DNA from: Oreohelix idahoensis
Taxonomy: Eukaryota > Mollusca > Gastropoda > Stylommatophora > Oreohelicidae
Length of the DNA stretch: 64,000 bases
Assembly: GCA_024509875.1 (NCBI GenBank)
Contig: JAMPIV010004265.1
Location: 372,001 to 436,000 of the forward strand
Direction of reading: 5' to 3'
The notes below the pieces were generated by a model. It was not told the DNA's origin, made no database searches, and saw nothing but the letters and a program-made list of their open reading frames with translations. The stretch's first letter is position 1; every line of letters starts with the position of its first letter. The position numbers were made by a program, and so were the translations under genes. This document shows, one piece after another, positions 42,110 through 53,796 of the stretch.

Positions 42110-43008
42110 TGTATAATGTTGTCATTCATTGCTACATCGTTATAATGTTGTCATTCATTGCTACATTGTTATAATGTTGTCATTCATTGCTACATCATTA
42201 CAATGTTGTCATTCATTGCTACATCATTATAATGTTGCCATTCATTGCTGCATCATTATAATGTTGTCATTCATTGCTACATAATTTTAATGTCATTCAT
42301 TGCTACATCATTATAATGTTGTCATTCATTGCTACATCATTATAATGTTGTCATTCATTGCTACATCATTATAATGTTGTCATTCATTGCTACACCGTTA
42401 TAATGTTGTCATTCATTGCTACATCATTATAATGTTGTCATTCATTGCTACACCATTATAATGTTGTCATTCATTGCTACACCGTTATAATGTTGTCATT
42501 CATTGCTACACCATTATAATATTGTCATTCATTGCTACATCATTATAATGTTGTCATTCATTGCTACATCGTTATAATGTTGTCATTCATTGCTACATCG
42601 TTATAATGTTGTCATTCATTGCTACACCATTATAATGTTGTCATTCATTGCTACATCATTATAATGTGGTCATTCATTGCTACATCATTATAATGTTGTC
42701 ATTCATTGCTACATCGTTATAATGTTGTCATTCATTGCTACATCATTATAATGTTGTCATTCATTGCTACATCATTATAATGTTGTCATTCATTGCTACA
42801 TCGTTATAATGTTGTCATTCATTGCTACACCGTTATAATGTTGTCATTCATTGCTACATCATTATAATGTTGTCATTCATTGCTACATCGTTATAATGTT
42901 GTCATTCATTGCTACATCATTATAATGTTGTCATTCATTGCTACATCGTTATAATGTTGTCATTCATTGCTACATCGTTATAATGTTGTCATTCATTGCT
43001 ACATCATC
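42110..43008. repeat. 29-bp minisatellite, about 31 units
   Basis: Unit TTATAATGTTGTCATTCATT followed by GCTACATCG. Variation is concentrated at one site (ATCG, ATCA, ACCG, ACCA before TTATAATG), which gives distinguishable unit types across the array. One unit near 42280 is shortened. It ends abruptly at a SINE-X copy. Confidence 0.97.
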
Positions 43009-43011
43009 ATT

Positions 43012-43265
43012 TTATTTTTCACTCCTTATGGATCATGGAACCCATCACTGCAGCTGTTCCTCACCTTACAGGAAGCCTGCACCAAGCATTCACATACTCC
43101 CACAGCAGTGGTTTGTGTAGCTATTTGACATGATGAGGTTGCCTGCCTCATGCACAACCTCATGTTTAAAAAGCCTGGTATGACATGCTTGAGGAAGCAA
43201 AAGTCTTATTTTATCTTTGTCTCATCAGAGACTCAAGAGCTACAGAGTCCTCATTTAAACATGGT
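43012..43265 (+). mobile_element. SINE-X copy
   Basis: TTTCACTCCTTATGGATCAT, then GGAAGCCTGCACCAAGCATT, TGATGAGGTTGCCTGCCTCA and TTTGTCTCATCAGAGACTC. The body is about 230 bp. No coding capacity. Confidence 0.8.
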
Positions 43266-43799
43266 GTCTTCTCAAGTTAGATTCCCCAAATGAATTTCGC
43301 ACAGAAATGTGGCTGGATGCCATGTCTCCTAGTATTTGTGCAAAATGCAGGCCTTAGACGTGACAGATGGACTTAGCATACATTTGTTGAAGGCCTATTC
43401 TCCTTAGGTTACTGAAGGATATTGAATGAATAAATATTAGAAAACTAGATGTGATACCTCTCACTCTTATTTTCCCATTAGAAATGTGAAATATGCATCT
43501 CAGTTTTTAGTAGGATTTAAAGCTAAATGTATTTGAGCAGTGTTGTTTTGTACTGCACATACAAATCCTGTTTTATGTCATAGTTTCAACGATTAATTGG
43601 CTTATATGATCGACTTGCTTTGGTTTATGACATAAGGTAGGACCTCTTCCAGGGTACCCTATTAGGTACTGTACTTCTGGCATGCTGTATTTACATGCTA
43701 AGGCACGTGGAGAAAACATAAATATAGTTAGTGAATTCTGCACTTTTACTTGTTCATATTTCAATGGAGGTTTCAGATTATGTGAAATAGTAATTGTTA

Positions 43800-44045
43800 G
43801 TCATTGTCCTTTTCACTCCTTGTGGAGCATGGAGCCACTGTTGCAGCTGATCCTCCTTGCAGGAAGCCTGCACCAAGCATTCACATGCTCTTGCATATAT
43901 GGTCTCTGTAACATCTTTTTCTACATGGTGAGGTTGCCAGCCACATACAAACCTCCTATTAGTTGCCTTGTACAACATGTCTGAGGAAACAGTAGGCCTG
44001 TTCTTTCTTTGTCTCATCAGACCCATAGGAACAACACGGGGCATG
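43800..44045 (+). mobile_element. SINE-X copy, best preserved
   Basis: CACTCCTTGTGGAGCATGGA, GGAAGCCTGCACCAAGCATT, CACATGCTCTTGCATATATG, CATGGTGAGGTTGCCAGCCA, CTATTAGTTGCCTTGTACAA and TTTGTCTCATCAGACCC in order. It serves as the reference for the other copies. I do not see clear A and B boxes, so the promoter type is unknown. Confidence 0.8.
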
Positions 44046-44450
44046 TCACATAGTAAGCATACTTTTTTATATTCTGTATATGATACATGGAACATAAGTC
44101 GGTGTCATTACTAAATTTTACAGTTTTATTGTTCATATTTTAGGCAGGGGTTTCAGATTATGTGGAAGAGTACTTTTTTACATACCCTCTGTTAGAAAAT
44201 AATACTGCATTAATATCAATATATTTTGAAGACTGAACACAAGTTACTAGGGTCTTACATTTATGATTGAAGATAAAGTTTGCTTAATTAATGTAACTAG
44301 CTGTGCAGAAAGGTAAAGTGGTCATGTGTCTCTGTAACCCTGTGAGCTCAGACCAGCAATTTCATAAACTAGAATGGATGGCTGTAATATTCTCTGTTTG
44401 ATCAGCCCACTTTCTCAGTATAAAACGTAAGTATATTTTCCACCCCACAG

Positions 44451-44591
44451 ACTGCGACGCTACTTGTTTGGGGCCGAGATGGTTCAACTTCCAAAACTCT
44501 CTGACCTGGACTCTGATACAAAGCATACCTGTCAGCAGTTCACAGATTACCACAAGGAGAATTGTGCTCGAGAGATTGTCAGAGACCGAAG
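44451..44591 (+). CDS. GPR155: GPR155/LYCHOS homologue, internal exon C (linker and start of DEP region)
   Basis: Exon of 141 bp bounded by CACCCCACAG and GGTAAGCA. The first base completes a codon from exon B and the last two bases begin one finished in exon D. The reading frame encodes a basic and acidic cytoplasmic linker, then TCQQFTDYHKENCAREIV. The TCQQF-x2-YH-x4-C pattern is what I recognise as the conserved start of the GPR155 C-terminal region, just before its DEP domain. The exon sits alone between a 33-kb and a 12.6-kb intron, both filled with repeats. No internal stop is present in the spliced frame. Confidence 0.9.
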
Positions 44592-45887
44592 GTAAGCACA
44601 GTAACCTTACAGATTACCCAGTTTTGAAAGGGAACCAGCTGACAGCAGATCTTTTTTCTAGAAAGTTCTCTCTTCTTCACCCCTGTATAAACTTTTTCCC
44701 TCCTTTCCGTACATTATTAGTTGTTTTTATTTTCAGTAGTATCTGTTCAGATTCACACTGGTTTAACTCTTTGACTCCGGAACAACACTCAGAGCATTGC
44801 AAAATTGTAACTGCCATGCCACCTTAACGCTCAGAGCGTTGTTTTTAGTTTATCACGAATAAACCCCAAACATCGTCCATTTAATGCAGTTCATATTTTT
44901 AAAATCTTAGAATTACTTCCGCTACTATTTAAACAACTAATTTGAATAGTTAAGCAGCATGTGTGCGTGTTTTGATGTTATCACAATTTGTGTGACATAT
45001 CGCGTAATTGCATTTTTTGCTGTTATTGCTACAGAAATATGTCACGCTTTATATTTACATTTTCTAAGTCTCCTAAGCGAATAATTGTGTCAAACTACTT
45101 AGAAACATTGCAGACATTGACGATGATTGTTTGGTAGTCACAGTTTTTTGTCAAATAATGGAATCGGTGCAGAAAAGCTAGACACATTAGATTTAGTTGA
45201 TGAGTGGGCATATTCCTATTCTGGCCGATCGAAAAGCAACAAAACTAGACATACAGTAACATCTAATCACTAGTCCTAGATAGAAGACAAACCAGGGATA
45301 CTATTAAAACATTAAACAAATGTAACAAATTTTTATATGATGTTATTCTTCTTTATTTGTTTGAAAATTACATAATGCAAAATTACATAATTCATTTTAT
45401 TCTTATAAGGGACCACAGTAAAAACTGGTGTGAATAACACTAAATGTGGCCATAATCAATATTTTTTTACTTCGTAAATGGATTACCTTGATGTTTGAAG
45501 ACTAAAAAGAAAGTTTTATTGTCTACAACAGTAATTTGTCTTTGGTAAGCTCATATTCTACAGTTAACTTTTTAGTGTTTTTCAATTTTACATGCAAAAT
45601 ATATTAAGTATACTGAATGTATGAGTACTTGTGTTAATACTACCAAAGACACTATAATTACAATTCTCTATCTATTTCCCTTCAGTTTGGTATATAAGTA
45701 CATGATCACAGAAAAGATTAACATAAAATTTACACTAAAAGATAGAACACTTCACCGTTTAGAATAATTATGGCACAGGGTGGAATCAAATTACGGAGTC
45801 AAAGAGTTAAAGGCAAATCTAACAACTCTAAACTCTTAAACGATGCAGTAGTTTCCCCACTTTTGACTCAAGGAATTTTCTTTTGGT
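44592..45887. other. Unassigned intron sequence
   Basis: AT-rich; no coding or repeat feature recognised. Confidence 0.3.
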
Positions 45888-45965
45888 TTGGTTAAGGACC
45901 ATCTTCATTACACATGGACAACTCCATGATTGCATTGTGATCTCCTCCCTTGGATCACACATATT
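45888..45965. repeat. R-B copy 3, partial
   Basis: TTTTGGTTTGGTTAAGGACC to CCCTTGGATCACACA, the first half of the R-B unit. Confidence 0.75.
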
Positions 45966-46242
45966 GCTTTGAGTTTTCATATAGTGTTAAAGTTTAAGGG
46001 TCTGCTGTTTCCAAACTTTTTTTTATTTTTTAAAGTATGGTAATGTTATGCATAGTTATAAAGGAAATTGGATGAGCAGCAATAAAATATAAAATTGAGA
46101 AAACACTAAAGAAACATTAAGTTCAGTTATCTCCAAAACCTGGCCTCCCGTCATGAGCACCTGGGAAATTGGGCCCCTCCTCATCCTTTAAGAGTTAATA
46201 CATTTTCATTTGACTGAGTCAAATATATACAACCAGTGCATA

Positions 46243-46345
46243 ACAGGAACAGTTAGCATTCATACTCTTTGAGATTTGCTGAGGGAGACTGAGTACCTAT
46301 GGGTTTGCCCGGAGTGCAATGATGTCGATTCTGATTAACATTAAC
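46243..46345. repeat. R-C copy 2
   Basis: GTTAGCATTCATACTCTTTG and ACCTATGGGTTTGCCCGGAG, matching 14423-14515. Confidence 0.7.
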
Positions 46346-46483
46346 ATTTGACTGAGTATTTTTACTGTCTAAGTGTTGTGTGCTTATTGTTACTGTCTAG
46401 TTATTATTTTCTATCATAGTGTTACTGTTCTCTTGATACATGCTGTCTTCATCTTCTTCTTTCGTTCGCTTGAAATATATTGT

Positions 46484-47431
46484 CTATATCTGCAATGTTG
46501 TTTCTTGTATAAACTTCACTGTCTTTTGTAGTTCATACAGAGGTCCGTATAGTTTTGCTTCCAGTGTTGTTTCTCTGGGCCAGTGGGTTTGCCTCAATAT
46601 ATCATATTCAGGGCAATCTAGAAGTACGTGCTCCGCAGTCTGGGGTGCCTGTCCACATGGCTGAATTGCCAATCTTGAATTTTGTATACTTGTGGCTGCG
46701 GAGGCAGTTGTGTCCTGTTCTGAGGTGCAGAATGACAATTTGTTCTGATCTGTTCATAGCTTGGTAGTCATCCTGTGTTGGTGGCTTTCTGATTGATTTG
46801 ATTATCTTTTTCTTCTGATGGTACGTAACTGGTACATCCGGTTGCTCGTCTGCAGCACCTTCTTTAGCCAGTCCGTCTGCTCTCTCGTTTCCTGGTATTC
46901 CACAATGAGACGGTATCCACTGCATGGCGACCCTGCGCTGGTTGCACAGTTCAGAAAGTAGGGCTTGTATACCTGGCAATTTTCTGGACTGAAGTGCTTG
47001 GAGTGCTGATCTTGCATCTGTCAGGAATACTACAGGCTGTGGACCGAGATTGGTGTCCAATAGTTTCTCAGTTGCCACCTTGATTGCCTGGACTTCTGCA
47101 TCATAGTTGTTACAGAATTTTTCCGTTGGTACTCCCTAGTGTTGTTTGGGTATTCTATGTACACTCCTGCTCCTCTATTCTTTACTGCATTCTGTGCTGA
47201 CCCATCCGTGTATACTCAGACCCAGAGGTCCTGTGGGTATTCATCATCCAGGAAACTGAGAGTGACTGTCCTACGTTGCACACTGTTCTGTTCATCCCTG
47301 TCGAATATTCCTTTCACTTTTGTCTGGATGTGTACTGGTAGTCCAGGCTCCTCTCTCCAAGGGGTTTGTTCTGGCACAGACTTTAAGGGGCTGTTAACTT
47401 CAGGCACGTCTGAAGTTTGTCTACGAAACAT
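46484..47431 (-). pseudogene. LINE RNase H domain and C-terminal zinc-like tail
   Basis: Minus strand, in two or three frames. 47431-47216 leads through LSFLDDEYPQDLWV to YTDGSAQNAVKNRGAGVYIE (first RNase H Asp). 47078-46608 carries VVFLTDARSALQALQSRKLP (Asp), then MQWIPSHCGIPGNERADGLA (His and last Asp), KLxTG-type LRTGHNCLRSH. The 46738-46484 frame holds QAPQTAEHVLLDCPEYDILR, the CxxC-x7-H-x4-C type tail of I- and R1-like LINEs. RT is absent, so this is a 5'-truncated copy. Frame breaks lie near 47090 and 46640. Confidence 0.88.
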
Positions 47432-47825
47432 GCCGTCTTAATATTGCTTGTCTTCTTAGTGTTTAATATTTTCTTTATATTATTTTACATTGTCTAAATG
47501 TTACTGCATTAGTGTTATGTGCTTTATAGTGACTTTAAGTAGTGCCACTGTGTTATTTACTATTAACATTAATGACAATGCTTTATGTTACTGCACTTTC
47601 TTAATTTTATGTGCTTGGTAATACACACTTTCTTAGTGTTATGGAATGTCTTAATGTTGTATACTGCCTGAGCTAACCAAAGACAGTTGCAGTGCAGTTG
47701 CATTTTATGTGAATTAGAAATAGAGCGATATAAAATTTTTTAACAGTGTCTCACTTTATGAGCAACATTTGAAATAATGCAAATAAAAGAATCAGAACAC
47801 TGGTAAATTCTGCATGACTCACGTA
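47432..47825. other. Unassigned intron sequence
   Basis: AT-rich. AGTGTCTCACTTTATGAGCA near 47746 is similar to the first bases of the window (AGTCTCACTTTATGTGCAAA) and extends to GAAATA(A/T)TGC, so both may be parts of one repeat. No gene. Confidence 0.45.
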
Positions 47826-47829
47826 TGTA

Positions 47830-49168
47830 CGAGGGGCGTTCAAAAAGTAATGCACCACATCGTTTTTCTCAGGAGCTGTTTATTCAAAAAGCATGAAATT
47901 TATACACAATATACATGGCTATGTCGTGTAAACATCTGTATTATTCAACATAATCCCCATCAACTTGTACGGCTTTATGCCAGCGCGAAACAAGTGCATG
48001 TATTCTTAGCCCGTACCAAATTTTGTCTTGATCATGTAGCCATTTCTTCGCTGCATGAATCACTCCTTTATCATCTTCAAACCTTGTCCCACGGAGTGCA
48101 TCTTCAAGTGGACCAAATAGATGAAAATCAGAGGGTGCCAAATTGGGACTATAGGGTGGATGGGGTAGTACAGTCCAACCCAATTTGGTGATTGCTTCCC
48201 GTGTTGCCAGACTTGTGTGAGGTCGCGCATTGTCGTGAAGGAGAAGCAGGTCTGCTGGATTCTTGGGCGGCCGAACTCTGCGAAAACGTTGATTGAGTTT
48301 TTTCAATGTCTTAATGTAAGCTTGCAAATTGATTGTCTCTCCTCTTGACATAACGTCCACAAGAATCACACCTTCAATGTCCCAAAAGACAGTGATCATG
48401 ACCTTTCCAGCTGAAGGAATTGTCTTGAATTTCTTTCTTCGGGGTGATTGCGGATGATGCCACTCCATTGACTGTCTTTTTGTCTCAGGTTCAAAATGAT
48501 GTGCCCAGGTTTCGTCACCTGTAACGATCTTAGCCAAAAAGTTCTCTCCATCAGCATTGAAACGCTCCAACAATTCAGAAGAAATTGCTTTCCTTTGCAA
48601 TCGGTGGTCATTTGTGAGGCTCCGAGGAACCCATCTTGTGCAAACCTTAGAAAATCCGAGAGTTTTTATAATTACATTTGCACTACCAATGCTGACTGAC
48701 AGCTGTAAGGCCAATTGTTGAGTAGTGATTCGCTTATCAGTAAGAATAATGCCCTCAGCGCATTTCAACATTTCTGCGTTGGTGGCTGTGGCAGGACGTC
48801 CACAGCGCGGCCGATCAAGCAGCTCCGTATCTCCACTTCCTGATTCTTTTATTCTCTGAACCCAGCGACTGACTGTACTCCTGTCGACTGCAAAACTTTC
48901 TCACACATCACACAGACGCTTGTGAATGTTCACAACAGTTTCCTTCTCTGCAACGAGAAATTCTATAACAATTCGCTGTTTATAACGCAAGTTGCTAACA
49001 CGCTCCATTTCAACGGTTTAGGGCAGCCATATTATTTGGCCGGTTGCGGTGCAATTTAGTGCACACAATTGGCACATGCCATATTTGAAGTGTGCAAAAT
49101 TTCATGCTTCTATCTTCATTATTAGCTGAGAAAAATGATGTGGTGCATTATTTTCTGAACGCCCCTCG
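47830..49168 (-). mobile_element. Mariner transposon, nearly intact
   Basis: 1339 bp with terminal repeats CGAGGGGCGTTCAAAAAGTA and its imperfect complement, flanked by TA at 47828-47829 and 49169-49170. One long transposase frame on minus with a single nonsense codon. Confidence 0.95.
47941..49008 (-). pseudogene. Mariner transposase with one nonsense codon
   Basis: ATG at 49008 opens a 355-codon frame interrupted only by TGA at codon 36. The N-terminal part carries two helix-turn-helix modules: LRYKQRIVIEFLVAEKE, then RITTQQLALQLSVSIGSANV. The linker WVPRSLT precedes the catalytic core. VTGDETWAHHFEPETKRQ holds the first Asp, LLLHDNARPHTSLAT the second, and HPPYSPNLAPSDFHLFGPL the third, the DD34D triad of mariners. 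The end is VQVDGDYVE. Length and motifs match full-length mariner transposase. It acts in the nucleus by binding the element's ends and cutting at TA. Confidence 0.95.
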
Positions 49169-49497
49169 TACTTGTATTTTACAACTGGCAGGCCTAGTGT
49201 GCTGATGCTCTTACTGCATGGCAGCGCCACTTTTGTCAAATACCCACATCCTTTGTCAGTATACCACGCTACTGTTTATATACATCAAACATTATGTATG
49301 CGGTTTTGCTGATGATTGTGCTGTTATTTTAACACTCACTGTTAACATAATTTTAAATTCCAAGAGGTAAAAATAAACTAAGAAAAAAACTCATTGGATT
49401 ATTTTATCCTCAAACAAATTTTAATGGAGTCAGGCCCCAGCCTTCAACATCAGGTGGGAGATAGCGAATTATAATTTAGTGCCTCTTGCATCAATAC

Positions 49498-49540
49498 ACT
49501 ACTTACTTACTTAGTCGTTCCCCTTCTACCGTGAGGTTTA
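49498..49540 (-). mobile_element. LINE-F 3' terminus fragment
   Basis: CTACTTACTTACTTAGTCG then CCCCTTCTACCGTGAGGTTT, the (TAAG)n-tailed end seen at 5137. Only about 40 bp. Confidence 0.6.
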
Positions 49541-49558
49541 CCAGCAGAAATACACTAC

Positions 49559-49891
49559 TTCTTCTTCTTCTTTGATCCTTAGCCGCCGACCATCAAAGCA
49601 GTCAGTGGCCATCATGCCTAGTGGCGTCTTGTAGGGCAACAACAAATTGATTCCACTTTGCTCGGTCGGTGGCCATCCTTCGTACAGTGCCCCAACTCTG
49701 GTTCATTCTTTGCATCTCAGCCTCCACAGTCCTCCGCCAGGTTGTTTTTGGTCGGCCTCTCTTTCGTTTTCCCTCAGGGGTCCAAAGCTTAGCTGTTCTT
49801 GTGATGGCATCGTACCCTGATTACCCCCAGAGCTATGCCAGCGGGAGTTTTACTCCTGGAAGGTTCTACCAAGCTGGACAGGTTTGCGCGG
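49559..49891 (-). mobile_element. LINE-A copy 5 with inverted 5' end
   Basis: The 15-bp GCAGAAATACACTAC occurs at 49544-49558 and 49892-49906. The minus-strand 3' part is 49559-49810 (TTCTTCTTCTTCTTTGATCC start). From 49811 to 49891 the sequence is LINE-A 5' UTR in the opposite orientation: GTACCCTGATTACCCCCAGA through GGTTCTACCAAGCTGGACAG is the complement of 4210-4290. This is the product expected of twin priming with internal loss. Confidence 0.92.
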
Positions 49892-50349
49892 GCAGAAATA
49901 CACTACACTGGCTGTAAATTAATGCACACTACGAGCCCAGCCACCTACTTTACTTTTATTCCTGTGAGAAAACTAGTCTTGCAGCGTTCAAAGTCTTCAG
50001 GAGCATATACCTCACATAAAATACAACTGCACTATATAAAGGTAGTCAGCACTCTTTTAGGTTGTATGCACCTAACATAAGTAATGCTTTAGAAAATTGT
50101 TGTTTGTCTGTTTTACATTCAAGACATTCAGCACACCGTATGATGTCGAGGATACTAAAGTTGTGTGCGTACATGAGACTATTTCCTCAAGATTTTTTTT
50201 AATTGCTTGCATGCATGTTTTTAAATATTGGATAGTTCATTATAAATTGTTCTTGTGTAGACCACTGACATGTGAAGAACATTCAGTACTGAAAAATGGC
50301 TGTATATCATTCTGTTTAACTGTTAGCATTAGGTATATATAAATAAAAT

Positions 50350-50870
50350 ATGTTAGAGAGATTCAAACGATGTCAACAAGCCAGTACAGTGACTTACCAA
50401 CTGTCACCACTACTCACACATCAGAATATCAGTATGGAAACTAAGCGACAGCTGATAAATAGTATATTTTTACCAACTCTTTGCTATCAGAGGCAAACAT
50501 GGTCCTTGAACAAAGCACAGGAGAGGACAATTTCAAACTGTGAAATGAGATGCTTAATAAAAGCCAGTAATGTTACCAGGACAGACAGAATGAGATATGG
50601 TGACATCAGAAACATAGTAGGAGTTACATCCTGCATCAGATATATAGAGAGATAGAAAATTAAGTCGTTTGGCCATCTCTCGAGAATGGAGCCCAATAAA
50701 TGACCACTCCATGCCAACAACAGTAGAAGATCTGGTTTCAGGGCATGGGGAAGAAGACCAAGAGGCAGATGGATAGACAACATCACAGTAATCCTACAAC
50801 AGCACGAGCTCACAGTAGCCAGTACAATACACTTGGCTCAAGAATGCAAATCTTAGCTGCCGACTACACT
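50350..50870 (+). pseudogene. LINE C-terminal fragment
   Basis: Plus-strand frame with ETKRQLINSIFLPTLCYQRQ, then TWSLNKAQERTISNCEMRCL and VGVTSCIRYIER, matching the thumb and LPTLxYGxxTW block of LINE RTs. A stop at 50653 is followed by KSFGHLSRMEPN and further degraded sequence to about 50870. The family is different from LINE-A and LINE-B. Confidence 0.7.
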
Positions 50871-52465
50871 TACGGCAACAGAGGACCGGGAAAAAAATTA
50901 ATATATATATAGTTATGTTTATAGAGTTTTGTATGAATATGACTTCATATTTGAGAGATATTTGTTAACTTCTGTTGCACAATGTTCCTCAAACAGAATG
51001 AGGTTTAGGTGGCACTGCACCCGAGCCTGTGTTTAGATGTGATGGTTTGTGATATTTATTTGATCTAAATTTTCAGCTTAAGCTTGATCTGGTCATGGCA
51101 GAATGCTTGTGCGCTTCCCGAATTTGCATTTATTGCCTTTGCAGTTATCTTAATCAGTTTATAAACTGTAAATATTTGCTTATAAAAAACTTGATGGAAG
51201 TGGAAAGTGTGCATTGCTTTTGTGATATCCCTCAAGCTGAGGAAGGTAAATTTACTGTGCCTAGGCTAATAGCTGTTGGTTCAACCTCAGAGGCTTTTGG
51301 TGGCGGTCTAAATTACAAAATAAGGGATGCAAGGATATGTCAGCTTTGTTATAAAGTTTTTCTGTGATCGCCAACCATTGGCTGCTGTCTTCATAAACTA
51401 GAGAAAGCTAAAGATGCTTAAATTTAAATAAAACACAGCTGAACATGACCAGTAAATGGACTTTATAATTGGCAGCAAAAATGCCTGCCTACTATAAAGG
51501 AATGTGATGAACAAGCCGGATCTCTTGTTGGGCTGTAATGTTTATAATATGTATCATTGTATGTAATAAATTAAACAGTTAATTCTCTTTACCTTGATGT
51601 TTGGTTCATATGAATTAGTTGGATTGGAGTGAAGAATTGAAAATGTAAAAATAAGAAATGACTTTTTCAATCAACCTACATATGACAGCTACTGTACTGT
51701 TTGAATACATCATAAACGAGCAGCACATTTTTAGAGTGGGCGAGCACAGTGACTCCTGTCTTGGAGATGAGACAAAGAAGGTTCACTGCAGAAGTAACTT
51801 CTGTGGAAGCAAAAGTGAGATATCTGGTTTCTTGCTTCAGTATATGACTTGCAAAAATTACAGTCTAGATCAGCAGCACTGACATGTCTTCATAAAACTG
51901 TTAGGAAGACCTCATTGATTAAAATCACAGGTAAAACTACAAGTAGACCCCAGTCACTGGAAACTGTACTGAAAAAAATAAAAGTGGTAGAAGCTCCAAA
52001 GGAGGATGGCACGTTGGAAAACATCGTACCCACTGGCAAAAAGAAAAAATGCAAAAATCATGACATGCTTGCTTGTATAGGAACTTGATGATAGATACAT
52101 TATGTTGTTGATGATAGATAAATTCTGTTCTTGATGATAGATACATTCTGTTGTATCGCTGCCAAATAGTTTCCCATGGCTGCGAGTGGAAGTGGTTTCC
52201 AGCATTATAGTACTTGATAGGGGCTTCATGTTAATTACAAATTAGTTGCCATTTTTACTTGCCATAACTTCAATGAGAATGGAATGTTTCACTTTTTTGC
52301 ATTTGGAGCATTTCTGTAATATCAGAACAGTTCTAGGACAATGTGGTGAATTGGTCAATTCTGTGACCTGTCAGCTTTCTCGATTCTCAAACATGGGTTT
52401 ACTTAAGTGACATCTTTAAGTGATGAAAATCATTTAGGGGTTCGGTTTCATTCATTTATTTCCCT
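50871..52465. other. Mostly unassigned intron sequence
   Basis: No supported gene. It contains a triplicated 28-bp unit (TTGATGATAGATACATT type) at 52085-52155. A stretch near 51735-51800 (GGAGATGAGACAAAGAAGG) is weakly like the reversed end of SINE-X. Confidence 0.35.
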
Positions 52466-52650
52466 TTTCACTCCTTATGGAAGATGGAGCCACCACTGCA
52501 GCTAGTCCCATGCAGGACGTCTGCACTGTAGCGAAGCCTTCATATACACTTGAAGTGGTGGTTTCTGTAACAATTTGTTTTACATGATAAAGTTGCTAGC
52601 CTCATGTAGTATTAGTTACCTCTTACGACATGCCTGAGGTAGGCAGGTGT
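52466..52650 (+). mobile_element. SINE-X copy
   Basis: CACTCCTTATGGAAGATGGA, ACTTGAAGTGGTGGTTTCTG, ACATGATAAAGTTGCTAGCC and TTACGACATGCCTGAGG. Confidence 0.7.
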
Positions 52651-52693
52651 AAATTGGATGAAAGCATTTGGGAAATCATTTTATCCCATAAAG

Positions 52694-52760
52694 CAGTGGT
52701 TTTCAAAGTTTAAATGCATACCCCTTGGAGTATGTGAAAGGGGTTCAAAATGTACACGGC
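52694..52760 (+). mobile_element. Possible hAT-type terminus
   Basis: CAGTGGTTTTCAAAGTTTAA then CCCCTTGGAGTATG resembles the ends of hAT MITEs. No partner end found. Confidence 0.3.
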
Positions 52761-52849
52761 AAACTGTTTTGTTTTACATTGTCATTCTTTTTTTTTTCTT
52801 GTTTTAGCTGCATAACACAACTAATTTAATAAATGAGAATTATGTACTG

Positions 52850-53520
52850 TAGTAATCATCACCATCAGGTGCCATCTTCACATCAAAGGTTGGCTGCAAT
52901 GGATCGCCAACATCTTCTGTCTCTTGACTTGATGGTGTACTCTGATAGACTCTTTCCTGTCCTACTCTTGATGTTATCTTCCCACTTATAGCGCTGTCTT
53001 CCTCTTGCATGTTTCCCTTCAACTCTGCCTTTTATTATGATCATCGGTAAGGTGTATGTCTTTCTACATGGTCAAAATATTTTAGCTGTCAAATGTTGAT
53101 CTCCTTTATTATTTCTCTTTTCATTCCTTGGTTTTATAGGACCTCTGTATTTGTTTTCTTCTCTTTCCTTGAGATGCGACCTGTTCTTCTATATATCCAC
53201 TCCTCAAGGACCTCAGTTCTTTCTTCTAATTGCTTGTTTTGTCCGTGTTTCTACACCATACAGTAATGAAGAATATATATAGCATTTGATGATTCTGTTT
53301 GAATTTGTGAGTTAGTTGTTTAGATGTTAGTATGTGTCCTCATGTTGTTGAATGTAGCTTCTGCCATTCCTATTCTCTTCTTGATTTCTGTTTGACATCT
53401 GCCATCTTCTCTTATTATATGACCCAGATATGAGAAACTCTTGACTTGTTCCAGGATTTTCCCATTTATTCTTATCTTTAATGTTGGCTTACCATCTGTT
53501 TTGCTAATTATAGTTTTCTG
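52850..53520 (-). pseudogene. LINE-B copy 1, 5'-truncated 3' end
   Basis: Minus-strand remnant of the same family as 54226-55945. GQERVYQSTPSSQETEDVGD is read in the alternate frame in both copies. Upstream pieces are degraded versions of the KSYVYLG and RRMGR blocks. The 3' tail on + is ATCATCACCATCAGG, a degraded (TGA)n. Confidence 0.75.
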
Positions 53521-53796
53521 TAAAAATACACATTTAATTACAAGTATGTTACATTTTTTAAGTTAAGATTTCTATATATAGTATATATTGTATATTTTTT
53601 ATTATATACATTAATAAATCAGTAGCATATATTGTATATGTGCTAATGTAGATAAAACAGTATTGAAACTAATTTTAAATTCTCTTTCCTGAAGTACACA
53701 GGTAAGACTAAACTCTCATATGCCGTACACGATTCTTATAAGTTTGGGAAACTGCCATAGAGAAATAACAGAATCCGAATGTATCGCACATTTTTG

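Noticed and set aside
42110..43008. Regular 29-bp repeats resembling a CRISPR array
   Set aside because: Units are contiguous with no spacers, and the DNA is eukaryotic; it is a minisatellite.
43960..44030. CTGATGAG motif on the reverse strand of SINE-X, as in hammerhead ribozymes
   Set aside because: The flanking bases form a simple GTCTC-TGAT-GAGAC hairpin and the GAAA and cleavage-site parts do not line up into three stems.
51095..51367. 90-codon plus frame with several cysteines, possible exon
   Set aside because: No flanking splice sites fit and it does not join GPR155 exons C and D, which are already phase-compatible.
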